From the NCBI GenBank assembly GCA_003586115.2, contig QVOM02000112.1:104820941-104884940 (forward strand): a stretch of DNA of 64,000 nt. The letters are read 5' to 3'. Below the pieces are notes generated by a model, which was not told the origin of the DNA, searched no databases, and saw only the letters and a list, made by a program, of their open reading frames with translations. Positions 39,605-51,749 of this stretch are shown one piece after another (the stretch's first letter is position 1; each line of letters starts with the position of its first letter). Origin of the DNA: Salvator merianae (Eukaryota > Chordata > Lepidosauria > Squamata > Teiidae). The translations under genes were made by a program, and so were the position numbers.

Positions 39605-40451
39605 TAGGGATGTGCACGAAATGAATTTTCTCTGTTCGTTTCGCAATGCATCGAAACTTCGTTGCTTCGTTTTCGCACGAAAACGGAAGTCGCGAAAATG
39701 GCGATTTTCGTTTTCGCAGCGAAAATTTTCGTAAATTTTCGAAAACCGGAAGTGGAAAATCAATGAAATAAGTAGCGAAAAACAAACGCCGCATATCACC
39801 CTGCCCTCTCCCTTCTATATTTGACCGTCCACGTTGCTAATTTAAGGAGTTGCTTCGTTAAAAGTAAAAATTCCACGGAGCTTACTTTTTACCGGCGGCC
39901 GGTTTGTAGCAGGATTCAAAGCAACGAAGGTACGTTTTGGGTTCCTCACTGCAGCTCGAAAGCAAGCGAAAGNNNNNNNNNNNNNNNNNNNNNNNNNNNN
40001 NNNNNNNNNNNNNNNNNNNAGCAGTGAAATGACACCACGTCTTGCCCTCTGTTTCAAAACGAAGAACTATATAACACCATCAAAGAAGTTTTATTAACTC
40101 CAAGCCGTCTGAGTTTCTCATCCTCATGCGGTGCGATCGCTGCGAGGCAGGCGAAGAGTTAAAAAAATACCGTCTTCCCTAATGTGATGCATTACAATTT
40201 CCACCTCTAGAGGCAGAGACTTGAGGCTACGAAGCTACCGAGCTTCGTTGCTTCGCAGTTTTCGCAGCGAAAAAGGACGAAAAATAGCCGTTCACGGTGA
40301 GTAGCGAAGGTCACGAAAATTGACGAAAATCGCCGTGACTTTCGCTATTCGCTTTCGCGATAGGGAGGGCACTTCGCATTCGATGCGAATGTTGCGAAGC
40401 AACGAAATTCGTACGAAATTTCGTTGCTTCGAAATTTCGTGCACATCCCTA
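39605..40451. mobile_element. hAT-like element with TAGGGATGTGCACGAAAT TIR, containing assembly gap
   Basis: The left end TAGGGATGTGCACGAAAT and the right end ATTTCGTGCACATCCCTA are perfect inverses. Flanked by CTTTGCCC (39597-39604 and 40452-40459); the identity extends slightly further each side. The interior near both ends is packed with GAA/TTCG motifs (TTCGTTGCTTCG, GCGAAAA). About 847 bp including 47 N. Frames here are short and cross the gap, so no protein call is made. Confidence 0.88.
39973..40019. other. Assembly gap (47 N)
   Basis: A run of 47 undetermined bases inside the hAT-like element. Both sides belong to one element with matching TIRs and target duplication, so the local join looks correct. 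Confidence 0.99.
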
Positions 40452-40689
40452 CTTTGCCCTCATTTCAATGTTAAGCATTATAATTGAACAAAAAGCTGAG
40501 GGATCCCTAGCCAAACCAAGGACTTCATAAGGGAGGAAATGGGGTAATCATTGATCTGTTCTCTTAGGAGCAGATTTTGAGCAATGTAGGCCTACACTAT
40601 CAGTTCTGAGAGATGCACCATTTGGGATTCAAGGTCAGTACCTGGGTATGATTGTTGCTCAGTCTGTGAATTGTATGTCAATAGTTTTA

Positions 40690-41100
40690 CGCTTTTTGTG
40701 ATTGCTCTGTACCATCAAGTTGGGGCTCACGATGGTAGAATGTAGGCTTTCATGGCTGGTTTCAATCTCATTTGTAGTAGTTTTGCAGCTGTTGTGCCAT
40801 GTTCTATAGTTCTTCTGAGAACCTAAACTTTTGGACATAGCTAGAATGTCTATCTTCAGAGGATCTGACTTCTGGAAGGGTCAGTTGTTTTTGACTCTTC
40901 CAGAAGTCAGATCCTCTGAAGATGGACATTATAGCTGTGTCTGAAAGCTTAGGCTCTCAGAAGAACTATGGAACACGCCACAACAGCCCCAAACCTACTA
41001 CAAATGACAAGTTGGGGCTCATTTCCGGTGACTACATAAACATAGTCATTCTTGACAGATGCTGAATTGACTTGCAATTATCTTCTTTTGTGAAGATCTA
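40690..41100 (-). mobile_element. SINE fragment split by a foldback insertion
   Basis: 'gctctgtaccatcaagttgg' on the left and 'ttggggctcatttccggtga' + CTACATAAACATAGTC on the right together resemble the reversed tail of a SINE ('caacttgatggcac' end), as also seen at 63512. It is split by the element at 40730-41007. Outer limits approximate. Confidence 0.55.
40730..41007. mobile_element. Foldback element with 14-bp direct repeats
   Basis: About 110-base arms (40769-40884 against 40892-41006) pair around a short GTTGTTT loop: 'catttgtagtagttttgcag' on the left against its inverse on the right, and 'ggatctgacttctggaag' against 'cttccagaagtcagatcc'. Flanked by CAAGTTGGGGCTCA at 40716-40729 and 41008-41021. 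No coding content. Confidence 0.8.
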
Positions 41101-41627
41101 GAGATCAAAATTGTGACCACCCACTTAAATGGCTCTGGATTTGGATGTTTGAAACCATGTCAGAATCTGAGATCCTCTAGGAATGACTGCTCTCACCTCT
41201 CTGAGATGCTATATGGGCAGGTGTTAATCAGTAGGCCTTCTTCACAGCAGCATGAACCCTGTGAAGTAAACTTGCAACTAAAAAGCAACTCTTTTCACTT
41301 TGGCATTCCCTTTTGGAAGGCCCTTTGAGCAACTTGTAATTTGATTGTATTTTAACTGTTTTAAAATTTCTGTAAACCCTCTAATTCATAACTGCTTGAT
41401 TGTTGAAGACACGGAATAGATGGGCCAGTGAGAGGTAGGGTAGAAATGCCTGAATGTGGTCTCTCTCTCTTTCTCTCTGAGGCTTTGCATGTGTTCCTTC
41501 ATATCTCACTACATCTTCTGTTGCTAAATTATAATAAAATGATGCTAACCAGATCTTCAATTGTGACTTACTTGAGCTAGGGGAAATAGTGATTTGCATA
41601 CAGTCTGGACAGCCTAATAAACATAAG

Positions 41628-41775
41628 AAGAGCTCTACAGGATCAGGCCACAGCCCATCTCATCCAGTATCCTGTCTCACATAAGATGCTTCAGGGCATT
41701 CTCAAATAGAAGACAAAGATAATACTTTTGTCTGCTCTTGACTCCCGTTGTCTTCCACCTTAGTGTGTTCTTAAA
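41628..41775 (-). mobile_element. CR1 LINE 3' end
   Basis: Reversed CR1 terminus: 'acataagaagagctctacag' followed by 'gatcaggccacagcccatct' and 'cagtatcctgtctcaca'. Confidence 0.8.
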
Positions 41776-42464
41776 TAAAAATGTTCACACTTGATTTTAC
41801 ATATAGTGTTCAATTTTTATATGTTTGTTTTGTTTGCCTTTCAATTGTATATGTTTCTTGTTTCACCCTTTGGTGAAAAGGGCATTATAAATAAAAGTTA
41901 TTATTATTATTAAGTATATGTTGGCCAAGCTGCATTAGAAGCCGGCTCAAATATCCCCTAATGCATGCTGGCTACCAGTTTATCCTCATTAGTTTGTACT
42001 ATAAGTAATAGAAATATATTTACTGCAGTTGTATAGGTGTTGATACTGGAAACAGTAACTTTATAGGATAAATGTTGACTGATAGCAGTGAAATTTAGCT
42101 GCAGAAAATTCAGTTACAGATTCTGAATCATTCCATTCCGGGAAACTGATTGCTGCAACTCATCTGCTCTTATGTCTCCTGAGATCTTTTTATGATGCAG
42201 TGTTTACAAGGTACAGAACTGTACCTGGCATCCCACTCTAATTGAAAAGGTGAGAGCTTAGAGATAGTGGCAGAGAGAGGTGGAATGACAAATGATTTGG
42301 GCACTGTTTCAGGCAGTGCTGAGAAATTTCCTCTAACTTTTTCAAAACCTGAACCTGCAGGTACATGATCATATATTTGTTCCATGTAAATACCCCCTGT
42401 GTAGGCTATTATAAGAAAATAAACATGTAAGTAAACCTCAGTTGCCTATCTATACCAACAACCT

Positions 42465-42560
42465 GTTCATGCAGTGGCCAACCAGTTGTTGTTGTTGTTA
42501 TTATTATTTTTGGAAACTCATAAGCAGGACATGAGTGTCTCACAGCAACAGTAGCTTGGA
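42465..42560 (-). mobile_element. CR1 fragment with (GTT/ATT)n tract
   Basis: 'gcagtggccaaccag' and 'aagcaggacatgagtg' are reversed CR1 3' sequence; they are split by a GTTGTTGTTGTTATTATTAT tract. Confidence 0.55.
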
Positions 42561-42899
42561 GGGAATGAGCCTGCAGTGATGATGTCACAGTGCTTCCCAT
42601 AGTGATCCTGTATTTGCCAACCTTTGTGCATGCCTACCAAGCCTGAATAGGCCCGTGAAGCTCCACTCCCTCTTGACCGCAAAGTCTGCTGGAAGAGGAA
42701 GCAGGGAGGATGGGGAAGGTGATAGAAGCGAGTGTTATCTCTCAACCTATCAAGCACTCTACAGCCCTCCATCTTCCTCTCACCTTTGCAGAGGACCAGA
42801 CTTGCAAGGAGACAGGCCTTACAAACCTGCCCCTCTGTAATGGATGCATATGCTGCAAACAGTATAATTAACTCATTTCTGCACATCCTTAAGCTGCAA

Positions 42900-42966
42900 T
42901 GCATTATGTGTGAGACAGGATGCTGCATTAGATGGGCTGTGACCTGATCCAAAATAACTTCTCTTA
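42900..42966 (+). mobile_element. CR1 LINE 3' terminus, short
   Basis: 'gtgtgagacaggatgctgca' + TTAGATGGGCTGTG and 'cctgatccaaaataacttct' form a short CR1 end. Confidence 0.65.
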
Positions 42967-43164
42967 TGGGCCCACCTGTGCGGATATCTTTGAGCTGGCT
43001 TCCAGTACTGTCCTCCACTTTTGCAGAGGCAGAAGAGGGTGGTAAGTGCCCTTGGAGGCATTCATTGGGGGTTACTGCAGGGTATTTACAAGTTTTCCAC
43101 CCCTGGGGTGGCTACAGCCTAGACGGGGTAGTGGCATGCAGTCACTGTGTCCTGGGAACTTGCT

Positions 43165-44120
43165 TGTTTAATGCCATATAGTCATAGCCAACTCTTGGCA
43201 ACCGTATAGATTGACTTCATCCAGCCTTCTACGATCTTTCTTAGGTCTGCCAGGGAGGATTTCATCATGGTTGTAATTGTGTCTCCCCATCCTATTAGCT
43301 GCCCAGCCTCTTCTTTTGCTCCCTTCTGCCTTCCCAAACATCACCACATTTTCCAAGGAGTTTGATCTCCTCATTATGTGCCTGACAGTTTAAAGTTTAA
43401 ACCTCATCATTTGGAGGTTTAATTTGGTCTAGAATCCACTCACTAATCTTTCTGGCTGCCCATGGGATCCCAAGGAGCTTTCTCCAGCACTAAGATTCGA
43501 AAGAATCTATATTTTCCTAGTCCTGGTTTGTCATGGTCCAACTTTAGCATCCATACAACACAGCACTAAAAAGCATGGCTTTAACCATTTTGACTTTTGT
43601 GTTCAGTGAGATTTTGCTACACTTAAAAATCTCCTTTAAACTTTTCGTTGCCGTTCTTCCCAGTGCCAACCTTTGATGTATTTCCAGAGTGCTAGATCCT
43701 TTATTATGAATCAGGGACCCCAGGGGACAAAAGTCATCAACTGTTTCCAGAACTTCATCCCCTAGTTGGGTGTTTATGATTGCTCCTGTTTACGTGCGTT
43801 TTATCTTAAGATTTAGGCTTAAACCCATCTTGTTACTCTCTTCTTTGACTCTAGCTAGTAAGGTTCCTAAATCTTCTCCTTTTTCTGCCAGCAGATTGTC
43901 TGCGTATCTGCGGTTGCTAACATTTTCCCCACCTATTTTAAAGCCACATTCATCTTCTTCCAGGCTAACAGTTTGCATTATATATTCCACATACAAGTTA
44001 AACAGACATGGTGGGAGTATGCATCAATTAGAAACCAATCTGTCTCTCCATGCTCTGTTCTCTTGCCTCTTGGTGAGTATTAAGTTTCCTTATCAGTACA
44101 GTCAGGTGTTCCAGAATGTC
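43165..44120 (-). mobile_element. RTE-clade LINE fragment (BovB-like RT)
   Basis: The minus strand at 43790-43996 encodes MYVEYIMQTVSLEEDECGFK and continues NRRYADNLLAEKGEDL, i.e. the RT YADD region (here YADN) of an RTE-type LINE. The rest, down to 43168, includes GRPKKDRRRLDEVNL near the C-terminus. Multiple stops. BovB or a related RTE family is likely; the 3' end differs from the BovB ends at 17850 and 35440. Confidence 0.75.
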
Positions 44121-47100
44121 CATCTTCTTTAAAACTCACCAGTTATTCCATCCAATAAGTTGTTTCATGCACAGCTGCCCCGGCAGCTCTGCATAGAAAG
44201 CAAATACTCTAGAAATATGGCCTCTCTTTTCTTACACACACTGTGTGAACTGTTGTCAAAAAAATGCTTGTTGAGCTGCTTGTTATTGTTTATGTTTGCC
44301 CAGCGAGGCTTCTCTCTCCAAAAAGACAGAATATTTATTTATTTGCATTTATATCCTGTCCTATATCTTAAGGGTCTCTTTAACCAAAGGCCTAGGTAAG
44401 TGAAGCCTAGCTACACAGGAAGCCCACTCCAGTTCCCAACATCAATACATCTTCAGATAAATACATACTCACACCACTTACCTGGATTTGACAAACTCGT
44501 TTGACAATATGCTAACATGTAGCTAACAGCAGAAGACTCTTACTAGAACAGCAGCAAGAATCCATCTGGTTCAGTATCCTGTTTCCAGCGGCTGCCAGGC
44601 AGCTGCTTCTGTGAAAGCCTTAATCAAAGCATAATTGCAACTGCTTTCCCCTGCTGTTCACCATCAGCATTTGATACTTACAGAATGCAGTTCTTCTGAA
44701 GATTTGACTATTTGTGAGTATCTAATATAGCGCCACATAAAAAAGAGTGGTAGCTACAGCCTTTGGGAAACCCTATTATTATTATTATTGTTGTTGTTAA
44801 AGAAAACCTAGTTAGTGGGTGTGAAGGGTGTCCCCACACCCCACTTAACTGAAGAAAGCTGAGTGTTATGAGGGACAGGGTGCAGGAAATGTTAAGTGGG
44901 AGAATAGAACAGGGGAGCTGGAATTCTGAACAGGAACCAGACCGCAGATGTCCTAGCTAATTGCCACTAGCCTCTGAGTTGTGCAATCTTAGTCCAAAAT
45001 ATTGTCATTACCAGACAAATGCAGATGTGAAATGCTTGTTTTATTATCACAATAGGGGGAAAAAACAAAACAAAATTAACTGCTTCTATTGAAGAATGCT
45101 AATAGCAAAAAATTCTATAGGTACCGCAATACACCATGGAACTGGCCATGGTGCTGAAAGTCCTCTCAGGACTTCTATGAGTTTAAGCAGAACCTGTATG
45201 TTTAATCATTCACACACAAGTGCTAATAATTTATTTTGAAAAACACCACAGTGAATAGGATCGAATTGTAAGACTTTAGCCTTAAAATCTGCCTTTTCTC
45301 ATTACCTACATTTCACAAAATGAATAGGGACACACTTAAAACAGTAGTCAATCAGTAACCTAACAGCAATTGAATCTGGTTCATATATAGTAAGGATTCT
45401 GTACAATGAAGAAGATTCTTCCATCATGAGAGAAACTTAGATCATCATTTTCCTTAGCTATGGAAGAACAGTAATGATAATGCAAAAATATTGTTGCTTG
45501 TTTGTTCTGGAAATCTTAAAGTTAAAAAAAAAAAGTGAAAAATTAAAGTGAAAAAAAAATCATTTCCAGAATCTTCTTTTACTTTGTGGCCTGGATTCCT
45601 AAAAGGATGACAAGTATTTTCAATAATTTACTTCATGCTTCCCATCAGTGATGGAATATTTGGGGTAAATGCAATAATTGTTTATTAAGTACAGAATCAA
45701 TAGTTTTTATTCTGAAATTAAAAGGTACAGGATCAAGATCAGTCAGCAATTTAACCATCATTTAAAGCTGCCTGCTATATTTGGAAATTAACATTTTGAT
45801 ATCTTACTGCTGCTGGAACAGGAATTTCCCATTTTAATGATCAATAGATTTGTTACTATGTAATAACTTGTAGCTTATGTTAGTACTTTATTGATGACCA
45901 ATCTGTGTTGTTCAATCATAATTTAAGAGAAAGGTTTTTTTGAAGTTCATTTGCAACTATGTTTTAAAAAGTTGTTTGATTAAAAAAGCAGAATTCATAG
46001 TTTTGAATCACAAAGCAACATTCCTCAGTTTATTTCTTCTGCTGAACTCTAAACGTAGTTTTCTGTGTGTATGTATATCCCCATCCCTCCATTCCACACC
46101 CTTTCTATTAAAACATAGCAAGTTTTGCTTGCCAAGAATGCACTGGGATGAAGAATTCACCTGAAATTAAAAAAGAAGAACATTTTATCCCAGTGACAAG
46201 ACTCCATAGTTCACAGTGTCTCATGTCCGCCCACCTTGACAAATATGGTGGCCATCAAGAACAGCTACAGGAGCTGATTACACAAGCTGTTTTTTGCTCA
46301 TCCAGAGATGGAGATATCCCTGGCCTGCTGGATTCTGCTGTCATTTCTTCATTTCCTTTAGGCAGATTTTTAATAAGACTGACAAGCCAAATTTATCCAA
46401 AACCAGACTTCTCAAACTAAAATCTTGCCTATCTTCTTCAGTGGTTAATTCAGGCCCTGAAGCATTTGTCAGAAACTTTGGGGATTAGTCATATCATGAC
46501 TCGTTGCTTTACAATCTGCAGCGCACTTTAGCATATAACGTATCAACACGGTTCTATAAAAACCCCGGGGAGGGCCCAGTTGAAATGTGTATGTCAGTAT
46601 AGGCTTAGCTAAATTGGCTACTTAATAATCTGCCCTAGGTTTAACCCACTCAGAATGCATTCTGCATAGTGTTGAAATTAAAGAGAATATTCTTACTGAT
46701 AGAAGATTTTTTTAAAAAAATCCACTTCTAGGAATCACCTATAACCATATGCACAATTCTGTCCACTGATACCTTTCAAGGGGAATGGTAAAAATATAAA
46801 TTTAATCCAAGGTCAAGGTGCTTTGTTGAGTCCATCACTGATTCATTAATATATGGAATTTTATATATGGAATATTTCCCTAATTTGGAATATACTAAGT
46901 CATCCAAATTCTACAGCAATTATTTATTAAATATATATTTATATCTATATCTATTTCTATTTCTATTTAGAGACTCTGATTGTCAAGCAATTTGATCTTC
47001 ATGACCAAGTGCAAACTATTATGGAGAATCAAGTTACACAGAAATGCTGCAGGCCTCAACTGATGCTGCATAATGCAATAAGGTTTTTAAAAAGATGAAA

Positions 47101-47659
47101 CAGCTGCCAAATATGCTCCATAAAGGGGCTAAGAGAGAGGAACCTAAAACTTCTTTAGAAATATATGAAACCCTTAATTCAGTGCACCTGAAAAAAATAG
47201 TATCAGAACAAATAGAGATAATAACAGGCAAGAATATAGGACTTATATTCTGTTGAATCCTGCCTGAAAATTGATGGCCACTGAACAAGTAAAGATGTCC
47301 TCAGTTTCTGGTGACATGATAGACACATCCATCCAGTTTTCTTGGCAGCAACAAAAACTGGTTCACCATTGCTACCTTCTCCTAGAATAATAGAGTAACT
47401 GATGAATCCTCCTTGTTCTAATTTCACTTCAAAATCAATTGCCTCATTAGTTCCTCTTCAGTGAATTGATTCCCAAATGCTAATTCTACCTGAAAAAGAG
47501 AGAGAAAGATTGCTTTCCTCCTTTTGTATTCTTGACCAGCATTCTTCTTTCAATGTAGTCCAGTTCTGCAGCCAATGGAGTGCAGTGGGCTTCTGCCTAT
47601 GAAACCAAGATGGACCCTTCACACCATGGAGACTGGAACAACAACAACAAAGCATGAAC
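44121..47659. other. Intergenic stretch, mostly without recognised content
   Basis: Apart from a LINE-like tail near 44320-44400, the probable CR1 piece at 44530-44720 and short A-rich or ATT tracts, I see no gene, exon or named repeat. Open frames of up to 102 residues show no domain. Confidence 0.5.
44530..44720 (-). mobile_element. Probable CR1 fragment
   Basis: 'gaatccatctggttcagtat' + CCTGTTTCCAGCGGCTGCCA resembles a diverged reversed CR1 end. Boundaries uncertain. Confidence 0.45.
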
Positions 47660-47765
47660 ATAAGAAATCCCCAGTGGATCAGACGTGTGGCCCATCTCTG
47701 CCCTTGCAGTGGTCAACCAATCATACAGGAAAGTCCACCAGCAGGACTTGAGCACACAGCTTGCT
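47660..47765 (-). mobile_element. CR1 LINE 3' fragment
   Basis: 'cataagaaatccccagtgga' + TCAGACGTGTGGCCCATC, then 'cagtggtcaaccaatcatac' and 'accagcaggacttgagca'; a diverged reversed CR1 end. Confidence 0.65.
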
Positions 47766-48189
47766 CTGCTTGCAGTGACTTTGATCTTTAACCAATCAAC
47801 TATATGGTTTTGACTAACGATGATGGTACTGTAGTGCCTCCAAAAGAGTTCTTTTCCAAAGAGTACTGATGTTTTGGCCTCATTTAATTGTCAAATTGCA
47901 TTGTTTTAACTGCATTATAGTTATTATCATTAATACTATTACCATTATTTTTCTTTGGGAATCTTTGCGGTAGCACCGAATTTTATGTTGTAACATATAT
48001 GTAGGCATGTCAGGTCTACCACCATAATCAAACTGTATTATTATTTAAACTCTAGGGTGACTATTTCCATCACTGATATGTGATCCACGATTGCCAGCAG
48101 GGGTAAAAACAGTCCTCACACCAGCAGTGCTTAGCAGCCTATTATAAAGAACGGTGATGTAGCTACCTTGTTGAAACTAGGTAGGCCTG

Positions 48190-48360
48190 TTGTTAGATAT
48201 TACTGAGTTGTGGCTGACTCCGGGCTGACTACATGGGCACCTCTATGCAGTTTTCTTGGCAGAGATACAGCAGTGGTTTAACATTCCCTCCTTCTGGGGA
48301 GAGGCTGGGGATTGAACCAGCAACCCTCTGTTTTTCAGGCAGTTTGCTCTGACTTGTTAA
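48190..48360 (-). mobile_element. tRNA-derived SINE (Sauria type)
   Basis: Reversed copy with 'ctgagttgtggctgactccg', 'cagttttcttggcagagata', 'gggattgaaccagcaaccct' (B-box region) and the truncated tRNA-like head near 48355. Confidence 0.85.
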
Positions 48361-48974
48361 TGCTTGAGTGGGAGGCAATTTGGGAAATATATTATGCCAT
48401 CATCCACTGCATGATTAGGGCACCAGGTGGTTTATGAATGCAATTAACTTGTCTTTCAAAAAATCTGACATGAAGATCTATACACTGATGAGAATACTAG
48501 AGTATAAGTACAGAGTTCTGCAGTGGAAATAAGCATGTATCCCATAATAGATGTGATATTCTTTTGTGAACTCCATGCTATTGATACGTGCAGGTTTTCT
48601 TAGCAGCCCATTTAATCCAAATCATTTCTCCAGCCACAGAAAATCTAACAATTATATTTTTTTAAAATATAATTCAATATATTCAATAGCTATTTCATAG
48701 TTGAATGAGCCATTTGCAATATAAAGTCTATCTCTCTAGGACTGGGTGGTTATTGCAGTTTCTTTATTTTAAAAAAAAATCTAAAATGATCACTGTACTG
48801 TACATACCGTCTCTATTCAATAGAACTTTGGATGGTGGATATTCAAAAAATGCAGAAAAAAAGACCAGAATTGTTGTATTGACTAAGCCACACAGAGCTC
48901 CAAAAAGCATAGATTCATATTGCCCATTTCTTTAATGAATATGGATGATAAAGATACATTGTTATACATCTTTA

Positions 48975-49185
48975 TTTTTGTTGTTGTTGTTGGGTACCAC
49001 TGAGTTGTGGCTGACTCCTGGTTGACTGCATGGCCACTTCCATGGACACCTCTATGCAATTTTCTTGGGAAAGATACAGAAATGGTTTAACATTGCTGCC
49101 TTCTGGGGAGAGGCTGGGGATTGAACAGGCAATCCTCTACTTTTCAGACAGTTTGCTCTACCACTGAATTACAGCCACTTCTTTA
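48975..49185 (-). mobile_element. tRNA-derived SINE (Sauria type), nearly full length
   Basis: Starts with a (GTT)n tail at 48978, then 'tgagttgtggctgactcctg' and 'gattgaacaggcaatcct', and ends with the tRNA head 'gctctaccactgaattacag'. The best-preserved copy in the window. Confidence 0.88.
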
Positions 49186-50354
49186 TATATCTTTACAATG
49201 TATCCTTATATCATCCATCTATATATCTTTATGAATACAATATATCCTTATATCATCCAACTTAGCAGAGTGCTTGGCAGTTGCCTCCTAGAATACAGTC
49301 ATGATGTCCAAACAGGATTTATTCAAGATAGAACCCTGTTTAACCCAGTAAGGAAAGTGTTAATCTTGTTACATAATTATATATTTTGTATAGTACAATA
49401 AATAATTGAAAAAGAAAATCTTCCTGTCTCTAAACATTGTTGATAAATCTGAGAAGTAAACTACACAATGCAAATTTGTAGACTATTGTGTCACTGTTTA
49501 CATTTTTTTTATTATTTGGTGTACTAAGCCCTTACTTGCCAAGCTGCAATATTTCAAAAGACCAGTGCAAGTGTTTCAGCACCATTTTGTGAAAATGACC
49601 TACAGAAGCCACTGAAGAAGACTGTTATCCGTCAAAACACACCTGGTTTCAGTTCCTTTTCATGACTGGTTTCTTTGCACTGGAATATATTGGTTGGTTC
49701 ATTGGAGATTATTCACATTTTTGTATATTTCTTTTATCAAATGTTCCAATACTCACACATTTTTAGTGTACATTTAATGTTGTCTATTTTGATAGTGTAC
49801 TTGCATTTTTATGTCAACACTATGACGGGTTTTTATTTTTTATATATATGCATAGACATCCACATTATTACAGTGATATTGTGAGTTTTGTTGGGTATGA
49901 AAGCTAGTTAGATCCTTTGCTGTCTGTCATCGCAGCCCATTGCTGCATGGCAGTGAAGGTTAGCATGCTTTATGGCTACAAATACAGCTGATTCCTCACC
50001 TGAGCTGGCAACGGGTGTCCATGAATGCGTGCTGGCACAGGAGGGAGGAAATGCTGCCAAAGAACATGGAAAGTGCATATTCCTCCACAGTCTTCCTCCT
50101 GTCCTTTCTGCAGCTCTGTGATGGAATGTGGATAGCAGGCATATGTGGCCGTGTGATAGATGAGTCATGGGAATGGATGCCTGCCACTTTGCTAAGCCCA
50201 TCTGATCACAGCCTAAGAAATAAACACATATTGGAAGACATCATCTATTTGAAAACTTGTCTAGCTGAAAGATGAGAATGAGGAACCTTAAAAGGGAACA
50301 GAAAGATAGGATTTGAAATTCTTTCACCCATAGTGACTAATTGGCTGGAAGAAT

Positions 50355-50430
50355 AAAGAATCTCTGCTGAATCAGCCTAGTTGTCCACCTAGTCCAACAA
50401 CTTGTTCTCAGAGTGGCCGAAGAGATAATT
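50355..50430 (-). mobile_element. CR1 LINE 3' terminus, short
   Basis: 'gctgaatcagcctagttgtc' + CACCTAGTCCAACAACTTGT is a diverged reversed CR1 end. It is followed by a GGCAGNAGG-rich purine tract (50430-50610). Confidence 0.5.
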
Positions 50431-50859
50431 AGGCTGCGGGAGATACTTAGGCAGTAGGAGATACTTAGACGGCAGGAGGCACTGGGGGGACAGTGGAAGG
50501 CAAAGGGAGCATCAGGTGGTGGCAGGAAGCGGCCGCAGTGGGGATTGGGGGTGGTGGGGGCATAAGGGGCAGTGGGAGGCAGTATGGGGGGGCAGCTGGA
50601 GGCCACCTGGCTGGGTTTGTTTCTTGGTGAAACAGACTCAGTGCTGGGATTATCCAAATTTAGGATAATCCCATTCCAGGCAGGAAAGCCCTCAGAAAAA
50701 CTGGGAACACAATTTAGCATCTGATTTCCGAGGACCTATGATGCCCTCCATCTAAAAAAAACCATGAGGTATGACTGCAGCCTTAGAAGAAGTTTATAAT
50801 CAGGTTGTGAGGGCATTTGCTTTTAAGAAGTTGGTCTTTCGGACAGATAATGTCTCAGC

Positions 50860-50945
50860 TAGGGGTGCTCAATTGTGGCCTTCCAGATATTTCTGACTGC
50901 TGGGATTCCGCAACACCTGGAAGGTCACATTTAAGCATCCCTCTT
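50860..50945. mobile_element. Short MITE remnant
   Basis: 'tgtggccttccagatatttc' and 'tgggattccgcaacacctgg' + AAGGTCACA are inverted ends of the widespread 'ccagatgttgttg' MITE, degraded. Confidence 0.45.
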
Positions 50946-51100
50946 CTTAACATTACAATGTTTCAAAAGCTAAGATTGTATTTATATGCAGCAAAAAAGT
51001 TGCAAAAGTACCTTGGAAACAGTAGCATCTGGCTTTCATGTTCTCATCCCATTTATAAGCCACCTTTTCTAGTCTAGATTTTTCATGAGAAGGGGAAAGC

Positions 51101-51119
51101 AAAAAAAAAAAAAAAAAAA
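51101..51119. repeat. Poly-A tract
   Basis: A run of about 19 A. Sequence on both sides shares the phrase 'catgttctcatcccat' (51038 and 51159), pointing to a local duplication. Confidence 0.9.
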
Positions 51120-51749
51120 GGGATTTGAAAAGTCCCTGAGAAAGAATAATGTGTGGCCCTCATGTTCTCATCCCATCTCTCATTCACTTTTTCTAGAATG
51201 TTACGGTCATGTTCTCATCTATGAATGATCCCACTTGCAAACCGTCTCTGTTTCTAAGCCAATTCATAGGTGCCCTTTTTCCTGCATGTCAATGCAGCCT
51301 AAAAGAAGACATTGATAGCCCTGTCCTTTTATGTATTTGAGTATTTTGAAGCCATCCAAGTTGGTGTTCAACAGACACACTCCTAGGGTGCAAAGTAAAA
51401 ATTTGCAAATGAGCATATACATTGTTTTATGCGAATCTCTGCCTTTCTGCCAGTCTAACTTTCCTAGTTGTTCTTCTCTTTCCGATCCCAATGATGTTTT
51501 TAGTAGCCTAATTGGCCCTTGTGGTAGCCACAAGCGCTGATCAGATAGTGCCAGATGGTCTCCCACTTGAGAACTCAGCAGATTGACTTGCGGCACTTTG
51601 TCTTAGTTTACGCTGACAATTTAAGCAGGATCAGACCTAAGTAGCAGAGGACCCTCCCAGAAAATCCCAGTAAGCTAGTCAAAGGTGGAAAATGGCAATC
51701 AAAAAGTACGCCGGCTAAGGAAACTACACAACAGTTTCTCACCTCATCC

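Larger units (their letters stand above)
23181..51749. other. Intergenic region between CDK8 and ATP8A2
   Basis: About 28.5 kb with no supported protein-coding exon. The longest frames (33252-34025) lie inside a GC-rich hAT-like element. RNF6 and SHISA2, which lie between these two genes in human, would be expected to show a long RING-finger exon and a cysteine-rich exon; neither was seen. The content is chiefly CR1/L2/BovB fragments, SINEs and DNA transposons (listed separately). Stretches in which I recognise little or nothing: 23181-24029, 25991-26470, 30925-30961, 34740-35434, 35721-36100, 36260-37137, 37451-38740, 45000-47650 and 49190-50350. Confidence 0.7.

Noticed and set aside
23181..51749. 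RNF6 or SHISA2 exons expected from human synteny
   Set aside because: No frame with RING-finger or Shisa-type cysteine pattern was recognised; absence is stated as an observation, not proof.
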